Notes: generated by a model from the letters alone, not told the origin. DNA of 64,000 bases from Globodera rostochiensis (GCA_018350325.1 JAEVLN010000009.1:2540459-2604458), one strand, 5' to 3'; shown: positions 40,885 through 51,779, counted from the stretch's first letter. A program made the numbers and translations.

Positions 40885-42036
40885 CTAAAAATATATACTA
40901 AAAAATTATAATTGACAAGTCAAAGGCCAGAGACGCAATAATTCAATAAAAATTTAAGAAATGTATGAATAATTATATAAACATCTACAATAAAAAGTTA
41001 TTGCCACTAAAAAATTAATTTTTACAACGATTAAGTGTCAGTATAAATAATTCCTTTTCTATAAACGATTGTCAAATGCAAATGTATTATTCTTCGTTAT
41101 TTATATAGGATTTATTAATTTAAAGTTTACAAAACTACATAAACCAAGCTGCGTCAACTCTTTGCATAACTAAGTTATTCGCTTAATATTGCATTAGTGT
41201 AGTTATACCTTTTATTATGTAGTTTAATATTATTTACAGTAATATTTAATCAGAAATCCTTTCATTATTAGTTAAATTTTATTTAATTTTAGTTTTATTT
41301 AATTAAATGACCTGAAAAAAATGTGTAGATTGTATTTTCTCTGTTTTGATTAATAATTTTTTCAAATCAATCCATTCAATGCGTAATAAACTAATTGAAT
41401 TATTGAATAAAAAATGTAAAATGTTTTAGGTGAATTTGATTAAAGCACCCCGCAATAAACCTTTTAATTTTTAAATCCAATCAAATTACAAGTTCTAAGC
41501 TATTTATTTTTTGTTAGGTTCCATATCTTCTGTCTCGATTATTTTTAATTTAATTGTTTAGAGCATATAAATACTGTATTTGCATCTGAATAATAAGGCA
41601 TTTAAAGAGTAACAAAAGAGTAAATTCTGAACAATAAAAATCATTTTTAATTTTTGTTTAACTTAATTTTTCGGAAAATCCACACCCAAAATGCACCAAA
41701 TTGCTTAGCATTTTTTACGATTAAAAAGGGGCAACAGCTAGTTTTACATTTCTTGGCATAAAATTCAATGTAACAAAATGCATAATTGATAAAGAAGGTA
41801 TTTAAATCATTCGCTTTAGTAATTTAAACTTTTCGCAAATATGTATTTTTTTTTGTTTTTGTAATAACTTGAAATTTTACATTAACAATTGTGTTTTATA
41901 TCCATAATTTGCATTTATTTATTTTTAATAATTTATGTTTAAATCTTTTGATATTTATTATTTATTCGTTGTAAGAATTATGCATATTAGAAAGATGTTC
42001 ATTATTTTAACACCAAATTTTAAATATGCATTTTAG

Positions 42037-42094
42037 GGCAAAGGCCGCGCCTGAGGGTTTGCTGGCGTATACTTGCGGGAATCTTCATATATGA
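42037..42094 (+). CDS. Candidate terminal exon (AKAAPEGLLAYTCGNLHI-stop)
   Basis: Follows ATGCATTTTAG. One base then AKAAPEGLLAYTCGNLHI and TGA; another phase reads QRPRLRVCWRILAGIFIYE to a stop. GC-rich island. The frame is undecided. Confidence 0.3.
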
Positions 42095-42215
42095 ATGAGA
42101 TAGCGGTGCCGTTGTATTCGCTCGAGTGGATAGTGTGGAACGATTAGGTTGCGTTGTTTTTAAGTAAATTTGTTTTGTTTTTATATCATATCAAGCATTA
42201 TTTTGTACAAGTGCA
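42085..42215 (+). repeat. Dispersed duplicated segment, inverted copy of 54990-55135
   Basis: TCGAGTGGATAGTGTGGAA and AAGTAAATTTGTTTTGTTTT match the reverse of 54990-55110. Within the island one copy has +1 and -1 indels twelve bases apart. Confidence 0.75.
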
Positions 42216-42349
42216 ACCACTAAAATTTAATTTTTTATATTGTCGTTTAATGGTTCTATCCTTTAAATTGCTATAATTATTAATTGTATCTTATAGATAC
42301 TTTCTTTGAATTTGTTTTGTATATTAATTTCATTAATTTGGTTTTGAAT

Positions 42350-42545
42350 CTATTCTTTCTTTGCATAAACTTGAGACCATAATATGCCTTTTTGGTTTAG
42401 TACTTGATAATCCGATATTACTCGGTTTTTCGTGCTCATGTTGAATTAAACCAGCAGCTGCATATTTTGACTTAAAATAAAATAAAATAAAAAGGACGAC
42501 GCTTTACAAAGCTAAAACGGTTAGTTGGGTAGCTTAAGGTTTGAA
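42350..42545 (+). repeat. Duplicated segments related to 23590-23840 and 22150-22320 (both inverted)
   Basis: The first half matches 23840-23590 and the second half 22320-22200, each reversed. The two source-like segments lie 1.3 kb apart near 22-24 kb, so the unit has been shuffled. Confidence 0.75.
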
Positions 42546-42721
42546 TTTAATTAATAAATCAAAACTTATCACATCTTTTTAGAAGTATTAGCAAGTATCC
42601 AAGTATGGAATGATGATAATATTGTAAATACGGTTTTTGGAGCAATGAAAGAAAGAATATATTTAAAGAAAACGTAACGAATTTATTTTAATAGACAAAC
42701 CAATTCGTCGATTTTTTCGGA

Positions 42722-42732
42722 GGGGGGGGGGG
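42722..42732 (+). repeat. G11 homopolymer
   Basis: Eleven consecutive G, rare in DNA this AT-rich. A G12 run lies at 46123-46134. Confidence 0.95.
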
Positions 42733-43389
42733 TGTCAGTAAACAGCATCTTAAATTATAATTTACTTTACATAATAAAAAATTATAGTTCTTAAAAATTT
42801 CACAATAAGAAATAAATATATTCGAAAAATAAACAATTATAACAAGAACAACAAATTGTCATAATAGCAACTAAATTAAATTTTAGTTCAATAAAAAACA
42901 ATGAAACATATACAATATTTCTTACTCAATTGTAGGCATTTTACCAAAGTATTAAATGCTTTAAATCAAAGTCGCTTATTTTATTATTTAAATATGATTT
43001 AAAAAATCCTAAATTATATTTCGATATGAATTAACTATTACAAAATTAAAAAAATTTGGGCATGCCAAGCATATAATCTATGAGGTATAACCCAAATGAT
43101 ATTAAATAAATAATCACAATGAACATTGGTCAATCTGGTGCAACGATGACCATTTTTTAATGTTTATAACTTTAAAAAATTCATATTACAAATCATTGAG
43201 AACATTGCACACACGCGATTTAAAATTAATCGATCGACAAAGTTTAACATATCAGTAAAAGAATAAATTCAACTTAATTGTTTGGATAGTTTAGATGCAT
43301 TAATAAATTTGATATCATATTACATTTTAAGTTTATTGTTCAATATTGATGTACTGATTTATATAATTTTAATTATCAACTTATATAAG

Positions 43390-43478
43390 CTTTTCACGCC
43401 CGCTTTCGTGGCTCGCAAAATGCATGGGCAACATCTTATTATACAGCAGAAGTGAAAGCGATTTCCGCAGCATTTTAG
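43390..43478 (+). CDS. Candidate terminal exon (ARFRGSQNAWATSYYTAEVK...)
   Basis: After TATATAAG, two bases then FHARFRGSQNAWATSYYTAE and VKAISAAF, TAG. The inverted paralog at 50170-50070 ends AISGAI and TAG in the same frame, so the last codons and the stop are conserved. The upstream part has diverged completely although the AT-rich DNA beyond the stop is nearly identical. A second frame (TPAFVARKMHGQHLIIQQK) is also open. Confidence 0.35.
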
Positions 43479-43545
43479 TTGCATATATTTACATATAAAT
43501 ATTATACATTGGGTTCCTTAAAATTTAACTGTTTTTTTCGTTTAT
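43435..43545 (+). repeat. Dispersed duplicated segment, inverted copy of 50065-50170
   Basis: TTTAGTTGCATATATTTACA, TATAAATATT and CCTTAAAATTTAACTGTT are shared with the reverse of 50065-50170. Confidence 0.82.
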
Positions 43546-43567
43546 TTTAATTGTCTTTTATTTCTAG

Positions 43568-44417
43568 TGGGATTCGGGTTCGATTTTAAAATAATACGCT
43601 TGTGCTTGGGATCACAACGACTTGCTCCTTTTTTTAACATGTTTGCAGTGAGTGTTAGCAACATTGTCTAAAATTTTGTATTTTTTTTAATCACGTTTTA
43701 ATTGTGGTTTTGTTTATAAATGATTATTAGGAAGTAAATTTTCGCATCTAATACTAAACATTAAGTTTCATAGTCAAATTAATAAACATTTGATCAATCG
43801 TTTCCGTCTGTGTCAAAGAAACTGGCTTCGAGTATTTGCTTAAACATGGATAGTGATTGTCATTCAATTAGCTATTTCGTAATTTTAATGTTTTTTGTTT
43901 TTATAATTTATAAATTATACTATTAAAATTGGCTGCATATGATTAAACAATTCGCTTTTTAGGTGCCGAAATTGCCCGAATGCTCGATGAATTCGCCGAC
44001 CGCAAACGATGCCAGCTTTGAAATTGTGCCAGAAAATGGTGAAATAAGATAAAAAAGTTTAATTTGGTAATATTGAGTTTAATTTGTGAGTTGTAATATG
44101 ACTAATATTAAACTTTAAATTGTGTTAAAAGTTTTTACGGCTTGGTCAAACGTACCCAAGGGTAAAGTCATATTTTAATATAAGAAGATATTGTTTTCAA
44201 ATTTATAATTTATCAACTGTATTTATTAATTTGAATATTTTCTAATAAAATTAAATTTTTTGCATTTTTTATAGTCTTGAAGAGAGTGTGTTGTAAAAAC
44301 TGGCGAAATTATCTTGGTTGGAATTTTTCATTTTCCATTCCGACGTGTATAAAGGTGATTTGTTTGTTTTTATAAAAGTGGCCAACAGACAAAGACAAAT
44401 CAGTGTACAAACAATGA
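43568..44417 (+). CDS. Five-exon micro-exon gene, about 100 aa
   Basis: The best-supported host gene. Exons: 43568-43647 (80 bp), 43963-44038 (76), 44132-44161 (30), 44275-44354 (80), 44379-44417 (39). The acceptors are TTTCTAG, TTTTTAG, TTAAAAG, TTTTATAG and ATAAAAG. The donors are GTGAGT, GTGAAA, GTAAAG and GTGATT. Phases match at all four junctions and the total is 101 codons with stop (after two bases of a split first codon). Peptides: GFGFDFKIIRLCLGSQRL; VPKLPECSMNSPTANDASFE; FTAWSNVPK; LKRVCCKNWRNYLGWNFSFS; WPTDKDKSVYKQ. At least one 5' exon is missing. Several cysteines, no known domain. Exon 2 has a second open frame (AEIARMLDEFADRKRCQL), so an alternative end exists. Confidence 0.6.
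43720..43860 (+). repeat. Dispersed duplicated segment, inverted copy of 60630-60765
   Basis: TTTTCGCATCTAATACTAAA, TTAATAAACATTTGATCAAT and ACTGGCTTCGAGTATTT match 60765-60630 reversed. It lies in the first intron of the five-exon gene. Confidence 0.82.
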
Positions 44418-44480
44418 GTTGTTGTTTAGCTTCTGGGGTTTCCACCGCTTAACTATTATATCTAGATTTAGATATTTAAG

Positions 44481-44635
44481 TAAAGATTGAACGTATAAAT
44501 TACTTTTATGAAGCTTTAATCGGTGACGCATACAGATGGAATAGAGCGGTTGATGTTGAAGCAAAACGAAATATAGAATTAATTATATTTACTGAAAATT
44601 ATTTCACCAAAATCCAAGCGCATTTTAATTATTAA
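44481..44635 (+). CDS. Candidate long terminal exon (KIERINYFYEALIGDAYRWN...)
   Basis: After GATATTTAAG, two bases then 50 residues: KIERINYFYEALIGDAYRWN, RAVDVEAKRNIELIIFTENY, FTKIQAHFNY and TAA. Charged and aromatic residues are well mixed through the whole length, including its AT-rich end, which argues for coding. It lies 64 bp after the five-exon gene and starts in phase 1, so it could be an alternative last exon after 44161. No domain recognised. Confidence 0.42.
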
Positions 44636-44751
44636 ATCATGACTGTGTAATGATTCACTTTCTAAATTAAAAAATTTTATCAATTACATTAAAACCAATA
44701 AATTAATTTTTATACAATTATAAACATGTTTAAGTTTTAAGTTCAAATATT

Positions 44752-44916
44752 ATGTTTAACTGCTCAATTAAGGGTATTCCCTGCGACATTAACCTACGCA
44801 ATATGCTGCATTTTATTATATTCGTCTATCCAAAAATAGGCACCAGAATTTGGTCTTCCGGAAAGACATGGACCGAATTGATGTTCCGGAAAGCCAGCGT
44901 TTTATTGAAAGTTTAA
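44752..44916 (+). CDS. Small ORF, 54 aa
   Basis: Complete frame: MFNCSIKGIPCDINLRNMLH, FIIFVYPKIGTRIWSSGKTW, TELMFRKASVLLKV, TAA. In the second island another frame after CAAAAATAG reads HQNLVFRKDMDRIDVPESQR and FIESLTV, which looks at least as protein-like; the two islands may be separate exons. Confidence 0.35.
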   Translation: MFNCSIKGIPCDINLRNMLHFIIFVYPKIGTRIWSSGKTWTELMFRKASVLLKV

Positions 44917-45377
44917 CGGTGTTTTTTTTTTGTTGCTAATTTAGTTTATTTTTTGAAAATATAGAGATTATTTTGTTAAAAATAGTGCTGCTTAGTGGAC
45001 ACAAAAACAGAACATTAATCAGTTTTTCTTTTTCCATAATTTATCATTTTATTTCCTTGCTTACAAAATTTAAATTTATATTTTATTAGAAATTTTTAAT
45101 AAATAATTTTTTTCATACGCCCTTCATTAATATTAGATTTTTCTTATTTTTTTATAATTATTGAACGTATATCATTTTAAGTTTAATGTAAAAAAACGGA
45201 AACTGTTAAATAGACGAAACCTTCAATCGTTTTTCTGATTATTCTTTAATTATCATTTGATTTTTTAATAATGTAAATTAACCAATATTTATAGATTAAA
45301 TTAATGGTTCTTTTAATTAAAACTTTTCACATGAAAATATTTAAATCAAAAAAATTTATTATTAATCTCATTGGTTG

Positions 45378-45560
45378 ATGCCGCCATTTGTTGTCTTATT
45401 TTCACCAATAATTATTTTTTCTATTCAAATATTTTTCAAGGCATATAACAATTTATTTAAGTTTTTTGATCATATTGATGCGGGCTCTTTTTGCTGCGGT
45501 CTTTTTTTGCGCTTACAAAATCTGCATTTCTTATATTGTTTGTTTATTATAGACTTTTAA
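45378..45560 (+). CDS. Possible secreted or membrane peptide, 60 aa
   Basis: ATG frame beginning MPPFVVLFSPIIIFSIQIFF (signal-like hydrophobic run), then KAYNNLFKFFDHIDAGSFCC and GLFLRLQNLHFLYCLF. No splice or paralog support; hydrophobic residues also follow from AT-rich codons. Confidence 0.28.
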   Translation: MPPFVVLFSPIIIFSIQIFFKAYNNLFKFFDHIDAGSFCCGLFLRLQNLHFLYCLFIIDF

Positions 45561-45873
45561 AATATAACATTTTTTAGCGAAGAAATATAATTTATATTTT
45601 TGTAGTTAGAATGTAATCATTAAAATCTTATTAACATGGTCGAGGAATGACGTTCCGTCCCTGTTTGCGATGGGAGCAGTTTTTGTGTGTAATGACTTTT
45701 AATCAATTAACGTAAAATAATTTATTAAGAATTAAAATACTGTAATAATCTAAAAAGTAATATTTTTAAATACTGATAAAATAACATAATATTTTTGCTA
45801 AAATTTTATTTCTGGTCGGATTTTTATTTAATATCAAAACATATTTTAAAAGAAATCATTAATTTGTTTAATC

Positions 45874-46623
45874 CAGGGTTCGTAACTAAAATTTTTCAAA
45901 ATAAGGACAGTGAAGGTCAAAAATAAGATTTTGCTGGCATTTTGCTTGCAAAAATAAGGACACTTTATAAAATGTTCAAAAATGCAGTAAATTTTTATTT
46001 TATCCTGAAATGTGAGTTTTTTTAACCTTATTTATCGACACCGACAATTTTTTTCAACAATTTGGGCTTGGAAATTGCTCCCATTTCAAAAAAGCAATTT
46101 TTTTGCGAATTCCGCTTTAGTAGGGGGGGGGGGGTCGGCGGTGCCGATAGGCGCTGCCGAGAAAATTTTGAATTTTTGACTCAATTTGTTAAAGGATTTG
46201 CAACAAAAATTTAAAAACGGCAATTTTTGAAGCTTTTTAGGAATAGGAATGGTCCGGCGACGTCGATAAGCGCCGCCGGGACAAGAATTAACGACATTTG
46301 TAAAGAAAAATTGTCAGAATTTTTACACTTTTTGGATTCTGAGAGGGAGGTCGGCGGTGCCGATAGGCGCCGCCGAGAAATTTTTTTGGAATTTTGACTC
46401 AATTTTTAATGAAAATTGGTCCAATTCGCTTCGAAATTTTCTAATTTTAAAAATTGGATCCAAATATTATGAAAATCTTCACACAATTCGAAAAATAAGA
46501 ACAAAATAAGGACGGAGGCCTCAAATAAGGACAAATCTTATAAATAAGGACATTTAAAATTTATAAGATTGGCACCCCTCAAATAAGGACAAATCTTATA
46601 AATAAGGACAGTTACGAACCCTG
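45874..46623. mobile_element. Non-autonomous hAT-type element
   Basis: Perfect 8-bp duplications GTTTAATC at 45866-45873 and 46624-46631 flank inverted ends CAGGGTTCGTAACT (left) and AGTTACGAACCCTG (right, same strand). CAGGG-type ends with 8-bp duplications are typical of hAT. Subterminal repeats of AAATAAGGACA and AATCTTATAAATAAGGACA occur several times. The interior has three related GC-rich hairpin-forming motifs of the type CGGCGGTGCCGATAGGCG (46137, 46253 and 46352) separated by AATTTTTGACTCAATTT repeats, and a G12 run. No transposase. Confidence 0.9.
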
Positions 46624-46656
46624 GTTTAATCCCACATCAAAGTCATTGAATTCCAG

Positions 46657-46704
46657 TGCGTGGCGGGAGTCGGGGCGGTGTATATTCACAAGGAGCTTTA
46701 TAAA
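46657..46704 (+). CDS. Candidate internal exon (CVAGVGAVYIHKELYK)
   Basis: Between GAATTCCAG and GTAAAT, phase 0 to 0: CVAGVGAVYIHKELYK. The frame is open 5' of the AG too (IKVIEFQ) up to the target duplication of the hAT element, which therefore inserted a few tens of bases from this exon. It joins in phase with 47152-47214. Confidence 0.38.
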
Positions 46705-47151
46705 GTAAATTTAATTATAATCACCAATAAAAAGCTATTAAACTTTTCTATTTTTTTGTACAATTTTAATTTACAATTTATAAATAGTTTTTATTTGTCA
46801 ACAACTATGCTTAAGATTACATAAAGAAATTATTTATTAAATTAGATATTTTGATCTATTTTTATAATTGAGTAACTTTTGTGATAAATTATATGACACT
46901 ATTTTCGTAGTAGTTTGAGCTATCTTTTATTCTTTGCAATTTATCACAAAACTTATTCGATAGAATATAAATGTGGTGTAGAAACAAGTTTTGCAGTTAA
47001 ATTAAGTCTTTAAAATCTCTTCCACTTTTTTTACGTTGCATTTGTTATTTTATAAAAGTATGTGTTTATATGCAATTTTCTAGTTTGCTATTTAAACTTT
47101 TTAATTCGTAATTTAATAGTCAATTTTAAAGATTTTTAATATTAAGAATAG

Positions 47152-47214
47152 TATCTACATGTAATTGACTCGAAAAGTCTCCTATTTGATGCTTTCGAAC
47201 ACTCCTTGGTGCGC
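47152..47214 (+). CDS. Candidate internal exon (YLHVIDSKSLLFDAFEHSLV...)
   Basis: Between TTAAGAATAG and GTAAAG, 63 bp, phase 0 to 0: YLHVIDSKSLLFDAFEHSLV and R. If the donor is skipped the frame runs on as VKARFFPLTVLAFF to TGA. Good composition. Compatible with 46657-46704 upstream. Confidence 0.4.
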
Positions 47215-47542
47215 GTAAAGGCTCGATTTTTCCCATTAACAGTTTTAGCGTTCTTTTGAATAGATTTTGCTAAAATGCATTTTTTTGTTTAGTCACTTCT
47301 ATTTATACTTTGCCTTTATCAAATTTGTTTGGGCTAATCTCTAAATTTTTTGTTTTTAAAACAGATTTTTGTTTTGCATAATGCTTTTTTTTTTGTATTT
47401 AGGAGATGAGAGGTGTTAATTTAAAATGAAAATTTTTATGTCTTCTTTATTACAGTACATGTTTTACATCTTTTAAAATATCACTTTTATTTATTAATAT
47501 TTATTATTTTTAAACGAGCATTTTCTTACTAAATTTCTATAG

Positions 47543-47679
47543 TCATAATAAACTGGCTCAACTACGACTTCCTGGGAACTTTTTACTGTCTCCCACATGC
47601 AATTTATGGTTTCTTTAGCAAATCCAATTTCTTATTTATTTTGCATCTTCATTTAAAAGCTTCCGCTTCGGCTCTTTAA
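47543..47679 (+). CDS. Candidate terminal exon, 44 aa
   Basis: After AAATTTCTATAG, two bases, then INWLNYDFLGTFYCLPHAIY, GFFSKSNFLFILHLHLKASA, SAL and TAA. Strong acceptor, aromatic-rich, possibly membrane-associated. Its phase-1 start does not fit the phase-0 donor at 47214, so another exon or gene is involved. Confidence 0.4.
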
Positions 47680-47904
47680 AATTTTTTGTTGGGTTTTTTT
47701 AAAAATATTTGCAAGTAACTAAATAACTGGTTTATTAATTCATTTTAAAATATTCATCTATTAAAGACGATTTTTATACATTTATAACCTTTTATCTTTG
47801 CAAATTATTGTAATTCTCAACGATTGCCAACTAATAACAATTTTTCTAGGACAATAATTTTTTATTTTGATGAATTTCACAAAAATTTAAATTAAATGTT
47901 ATAG

Positions 47905-47984
47905 CTATGCATTGTCAAATCTGTAAATCCCGTGGAAACCCAACACGCTTGTGATCAGCTCATACTGGCGGCACTACTACAAAA
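47905..47984 (+). CDS. Candidate internal exon (VNPVETQHACDQLILAALLQ)
   Basis: Eighty bases between AATGTTATAG and the donor GTGAGA, phase 0 to 2: LCIVKS, then VNPVETQHACDQLILAALLQ. Both splice sites are good and the helix-like composition is convincing. A second frame reads MHCQICKSRGNPTRL and a stop. One of the stronger single-exon candidates. Confidence 0.43.
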
Positions 47985-48109
47985 GTGAGAATGGATAACA
48001 GTCTTTAAGAAACAAGTCAATTGAAAATTTTTGTAACAAAAAATTAATTAATGAATTTTCTTATTTTTTTAAAATCGCTAAACAATTTATAAAATAATCG
48101 TAATAACGA

Positions 48110-48590
48110 AACATGACTTTAATAGTTTTTTGAATTTACAATTGTAATTTTTTGTGATAATTAGTTTTATAAATGGATTTTTTTATGTTTTTTTGAAAAT
48201 GACTAGAAATATTTATGAAGTAATTTGTCTTACGTTTTAATTTATCTGTTTTTACTGTTTTTATATGGCAGATTAGCTCTTTACTCTTCATTATTATTAA
48301 GTATTTTTTATCAGGAATGAAAAAATTAAAAAAAAAACCAGAAAAAAATAAAATATTAATCATTTTTTCAAGTCTTATTCAAATTAGCGCGTCGGCCATT
48401 TCTTGAAAATACGGCGTGCATAGTCCCGACACTGAGCACTCTAAATTGAGCACCGGTATCCAAGAGCATTGCGACTGTTTGATTTGCGATTTGTTTAAAT
48501 TTAAAATAAATGATTTTAAATATTTATATTTGTATTATTTAACTTATGAATATATGAAAGCAATTATTGGTGTTTAAAAACCTTTAAAAT
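48110..48590. repeat. Dispersed duplicated segment, direct copy at 52640-53150
   Basis: Long near-identical runs (GGCAGATTAGCTCTTTACTC; TCTTGAAAATACGGCGTGCA; GCATTGCGACTGTTTGATTT). The youngest-looking of the larger duplications. Confidence 0.93.
48368..48523 (-). CDS. Open frame with a retropepsin-like DTGA motif, copy 1
   Basis: Minus-strand frame of 51 codons, no ATG: KQIANQTVAMLLDTGAQFRV, LSVGTMHAVFSRNGRRANLN, KT, TGA. The context hydrophobic-DTGA-Q-F-hydrophobic resembles the active site of retroviral-type aspartic proteases found in LTR retroelements. The copy at 53086-52931 keeps the whole frame with mostly synonymous or conservative changes. Against it: only about 50 codons, no other retroelement domain nearby, and the + strand of the same island (48391-48447) is also open here (RRPFLENTACIVPTLSTLN). 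Confidence 0.35.
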   Translation of the reverse strand: MFKIIYFKFKQIANQTVAMLLDTGAQFRVLSVGTMHAVFSRNGRRANLNKT

Positions 48591-49199
48591 ATGAATATTT
48601 TTCTTATAAACTTATTGTTTTTTATTTAGGCTGCTAATATTTTAAATGATAATTTTGAATAATATTTGCAATTAAGATATTAATTATTTTAATTTGTTGT
48701 AATTATTCACAAATTATTGATGTGATTTTTTAGTGTTAAAAATAGGGTTTAACGCATTAAAGTAGTTTTTTATTTCCAATTTTTTTTTTTGATAAGCAAA
48801 TTTTTGAGGAAGACGTCTCTTTTTTGAACATTGGGACGATCGTGTTGCGCTGATTATTGAAATAATTTAAAAATTTTTTGTGGTAAAACTTGTTCCTTGG
48901 TTGTAACTATTTCAAATATCGTTTTAATGTTTTTGTTTATTTTTAGTGAAATGATTAACAATATATTTATTATTAAGAAACAATTTAAAATTTTATAATT
49001 CTAGTTAATTTTGATTAATATCATTTAAAAAATTGTAATTTAGATATGCATATTTTCACCAATATTAGTTATCATAATTTTAAAGCCCAATGATTTGTTT
49101 TAAATAGAATTAATATTTTCATATTTAATAATCAAATAAATCATTTAACATTTGCATTCAAAAAATTTCATTTTTATATTAAATCTTAATTGTTGATCC

Positions 49200-50412
49200 T
49201 CCGTGAAGCCCAGGCGCCGTATTAATTCCACGTCTTTTCTCTGTGCTTGAAAGTCTAATTTGATTAGTTTTTTAAGTTTACAATATCATAAATAATTTTA
49301 TACTATCTATTTAATACGATTATTTTAATCATTGCTGTTTAGATTTCAAATGATATTAGCGAGTTGGTATTTTTGTTATAATGTAAGAATTTGCATTCAC
49401 AAAACAATAAAATTGTTTCTCTTTCTAACAGAATTTGTGAATTATAAGTAAAAAAATAAAATAACCAACTAGTTTGCCCCAAAAATAACTAAATAAGAAA
49501 TGTACAAATAATTCAAAAAGGAAAAAGAAATAAAAACTTAGTGATTTAAAGAAAAATTTAATAAAAAGAACAACGAGTCGTCCCTATTTTGATGTACACA
49601 AAATAAATTTTGGAAATTTTAATAAAATAAAATAGGATACAGCTTATCTCCCCGGATAATTAAATATAGTTTGAATAACAAAAACATAATTCTGAATTTA
49701 ATAATATACTAAATAAGTAAGACAGCAAATATTATAATTAAAATTTGTTTGTGACATTAAAACGCAAAACGATAAAAAATTGATCCAAAAAGTTTTTAAT
49801 ATAAATTGAAAGTAATCATAGATGGACGACAACCGCCAAAATCATAATGACCCCATGTCTCTAGGCAGCGCCGGCAAACAGAAATAGTGTTGCCAAGGAC
49901 GAATGAAAAGAAAAAGATTTTAACATTTTTTATTCTGAACATCAAGAAAACGAAACATTAACAAAAAAATAAATTTAAAACTTTATAAGCTTACAATAAA
50001 CGTATTATTTTAAAACCGACCCCGAAGCCCACCAGGAATAAATGATAATTAAAATGAATAAAAAATAACAGTTAAATTTTAAGGAACTCAATGTGAAATA
50101 TTTATATGTAAATATATGCAACTAAATTGCACCGGAAATAGCGGCCCCGAGTTAAATTCGCTTAAAGAACCCAAAATAAAATTATCAACGAATATAGATT
50201 ATAATAATTTTAAAAACTGATTAACAATTTATACCACCCAAGGCCAATAGTCTTATTTTTAAAGATTTTTCAAGTTTATCCATACAAATTTCATTTAAAA
50301 CAAAAGATTAAATGAATGATGTGTGAACTGCGGGAAACGATAAAAATTTAGGAGCTGTAAAAAAAAAATTTTAAACAAGACATCAATTTAGTATATATTA
50401 TTTAAAGTTAAT
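49200..50412. other. AT-rich stretch with two small islands
   Basis: An island at 49195-49255 has no clear frame. The segment 49851-49900 is a direct diverged copy of 9717-9766 (shared AGAAATAGTGTTGCCAAGGA) with a 4-base indel. The segment 50065-50170 is the inverted partner of 43435-43545. Confidence 0.5.
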
Positions 50413-50508
50413 TTATTGGCAAAGGTTAAATAAAGCAAAACTCGTAAAATCGTGTTGGAGAACCAGCAGATCATCCTGCGTGCCCTCGAGCCCCACGGAC
50501 GCCGAAAA
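50413..50508 (-). CDS. Open frame of 31 codons (GLEGTQDDLLVLQHDFTSFA...)
   Basis: Minus strand: SASVGLEGTQDDLLVLQHDF, TSFALFNLCQ, TAA. Highly protein-like; exon start unclear (possibly after CTCGAG or CACGCAG). The + strand is also open (VLENQQIILRALEPHGRRKL). The A-rich block favours minus. Confidence 0.33.
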   Translation of the reverse strand, partial: FSASVGLEGTQDDLLVLQHDFTSFALFNLCQ

Positions 50509-50986
50509 TTAAATTAATTTATAAGAAATCAACTGACAAATTTTTGATAATTATTAATACCAATAATATTATGACGTCACCCATCTTGGTTAAAAAAAAT
50601 ATAAAAAAGATAATTGTGGGCATTAACATAATATTAATTTACAGTACAGTAAATCAACAATAATAATTGACCCATTTTAATACAGCAAAACAATAAATTA
50701 ATTTAAATATATAAAATTTGAAAACTATGTTAAAAGCAAATACCAATTACTTCTGATTTTTGATAAAACAGATGCAATTAATTTCAAAACAATTTTGAAT
50801 AGACTAACTTAACTTTACGCATTTATACTTCTTATAAATTCCTATAGAATATGTTAATTAAAAATAACTGCATAAAATTTGCAAATTTAACAACCAAAAA
50901 AATATTAAGTTGCATAGACTCACAAAACAAGATTTTAAATTAAAACAGTAATTCAAAATAACAAATAAATTTAGACATATCCAAAT

Positions 50987-51051
50987 TTATGCCAGGGCTG
51001 GATCATCGACTGTTGCGCGCGAATATGGAAGACATTTGAGGTTCAAGCGAA
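50987..51051 (-). CDS. Candidate terminal exon (RLNLKCLPYSRATVDDPALA-stop)
   Basis: Minus strand after CTATTTCGTAG: two bases, RLNLKCLPYSRATVDDPALA and TAA. Good acceptor; phase-1 start; agrees with the minus sense of this block. Confidence 0.38.
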
Positions 51052-51217
51052 CTACGAAATAGCAAATACATACGCACTGTAACTTAACAGTTAAATTCAT
51101 TTACCCATATGTGAATTTATGTGTATCATAAACGAGGAACATTTTATCAAAATAATAAAAATTGATAAGATAAAACTTTATGAAAATAAATAAATAGTCA
51201 AAAAATCTGCTTCACTC

Positions 51218-51313
51218 ATGAAAACCGGATCAATCATTCAGATCGCAAAATTTGTAAAGCTCAACAAAACAATTAAAGATCGGACATGCTCTTTAAAAGA
51301 TGTAAATGAGTAA
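51218..51313 (+). CDS. Hypothetical micro-ORF, 31 aa
   Basis: MKTGSIIQIAKFVKLNKTIK then DRTCSLKDVNE, TAA. Protein-like, but in an A-rich block and without other support. Confidence 0.23.
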   Translation: MKTGSIIQIAKFVKLNKTIKDRTCSLKDVNE

Positions 51314-51779
51314 TGTCCAAATCCATCCGTAAAAGTAACCCTAAAACCATAAATTACCTCGAAATATTTAAAACTATTTAAAATATGCAATTAAGTTAAA
51401 TCTAAATTAAAAGATTATAAATGTTAATTTAAGCATTTTTTGTATAAAATAATTTATATGGTAAAATATATCTAAAGTAATCTCCTTAAATGTTATTTTT
51501 TAATTTCTATTTTATGCTGTAAGACGATGTTTTTCTCCGTTCAATGTTACCGAGTTTCTGTGATTTAATTTATAGATTTTGTATTTATCAACCAATAATC
51601 AATTAAATAAAAATTCTGATTTTGGTTTTAAAAATATTAATGTTGTGAAATCGAGAGCATTTTTTTTTGCAATTATGACAAAAAATAATTAAAATCACTC
51701 AACGTCAAGCTTAATTCAGAGTTTCATTTTCGTTAATAAATAACTAAATAATATATGTTTCTCAAAATAAATGATATTT

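Noticed and set aside
46211..46402. A 63-codon minus frame inside the CAGGG-ended element
   Set aside because: Crosses the hairpin motifs and spacer repeats of a non-autonomous element; not protein-like.
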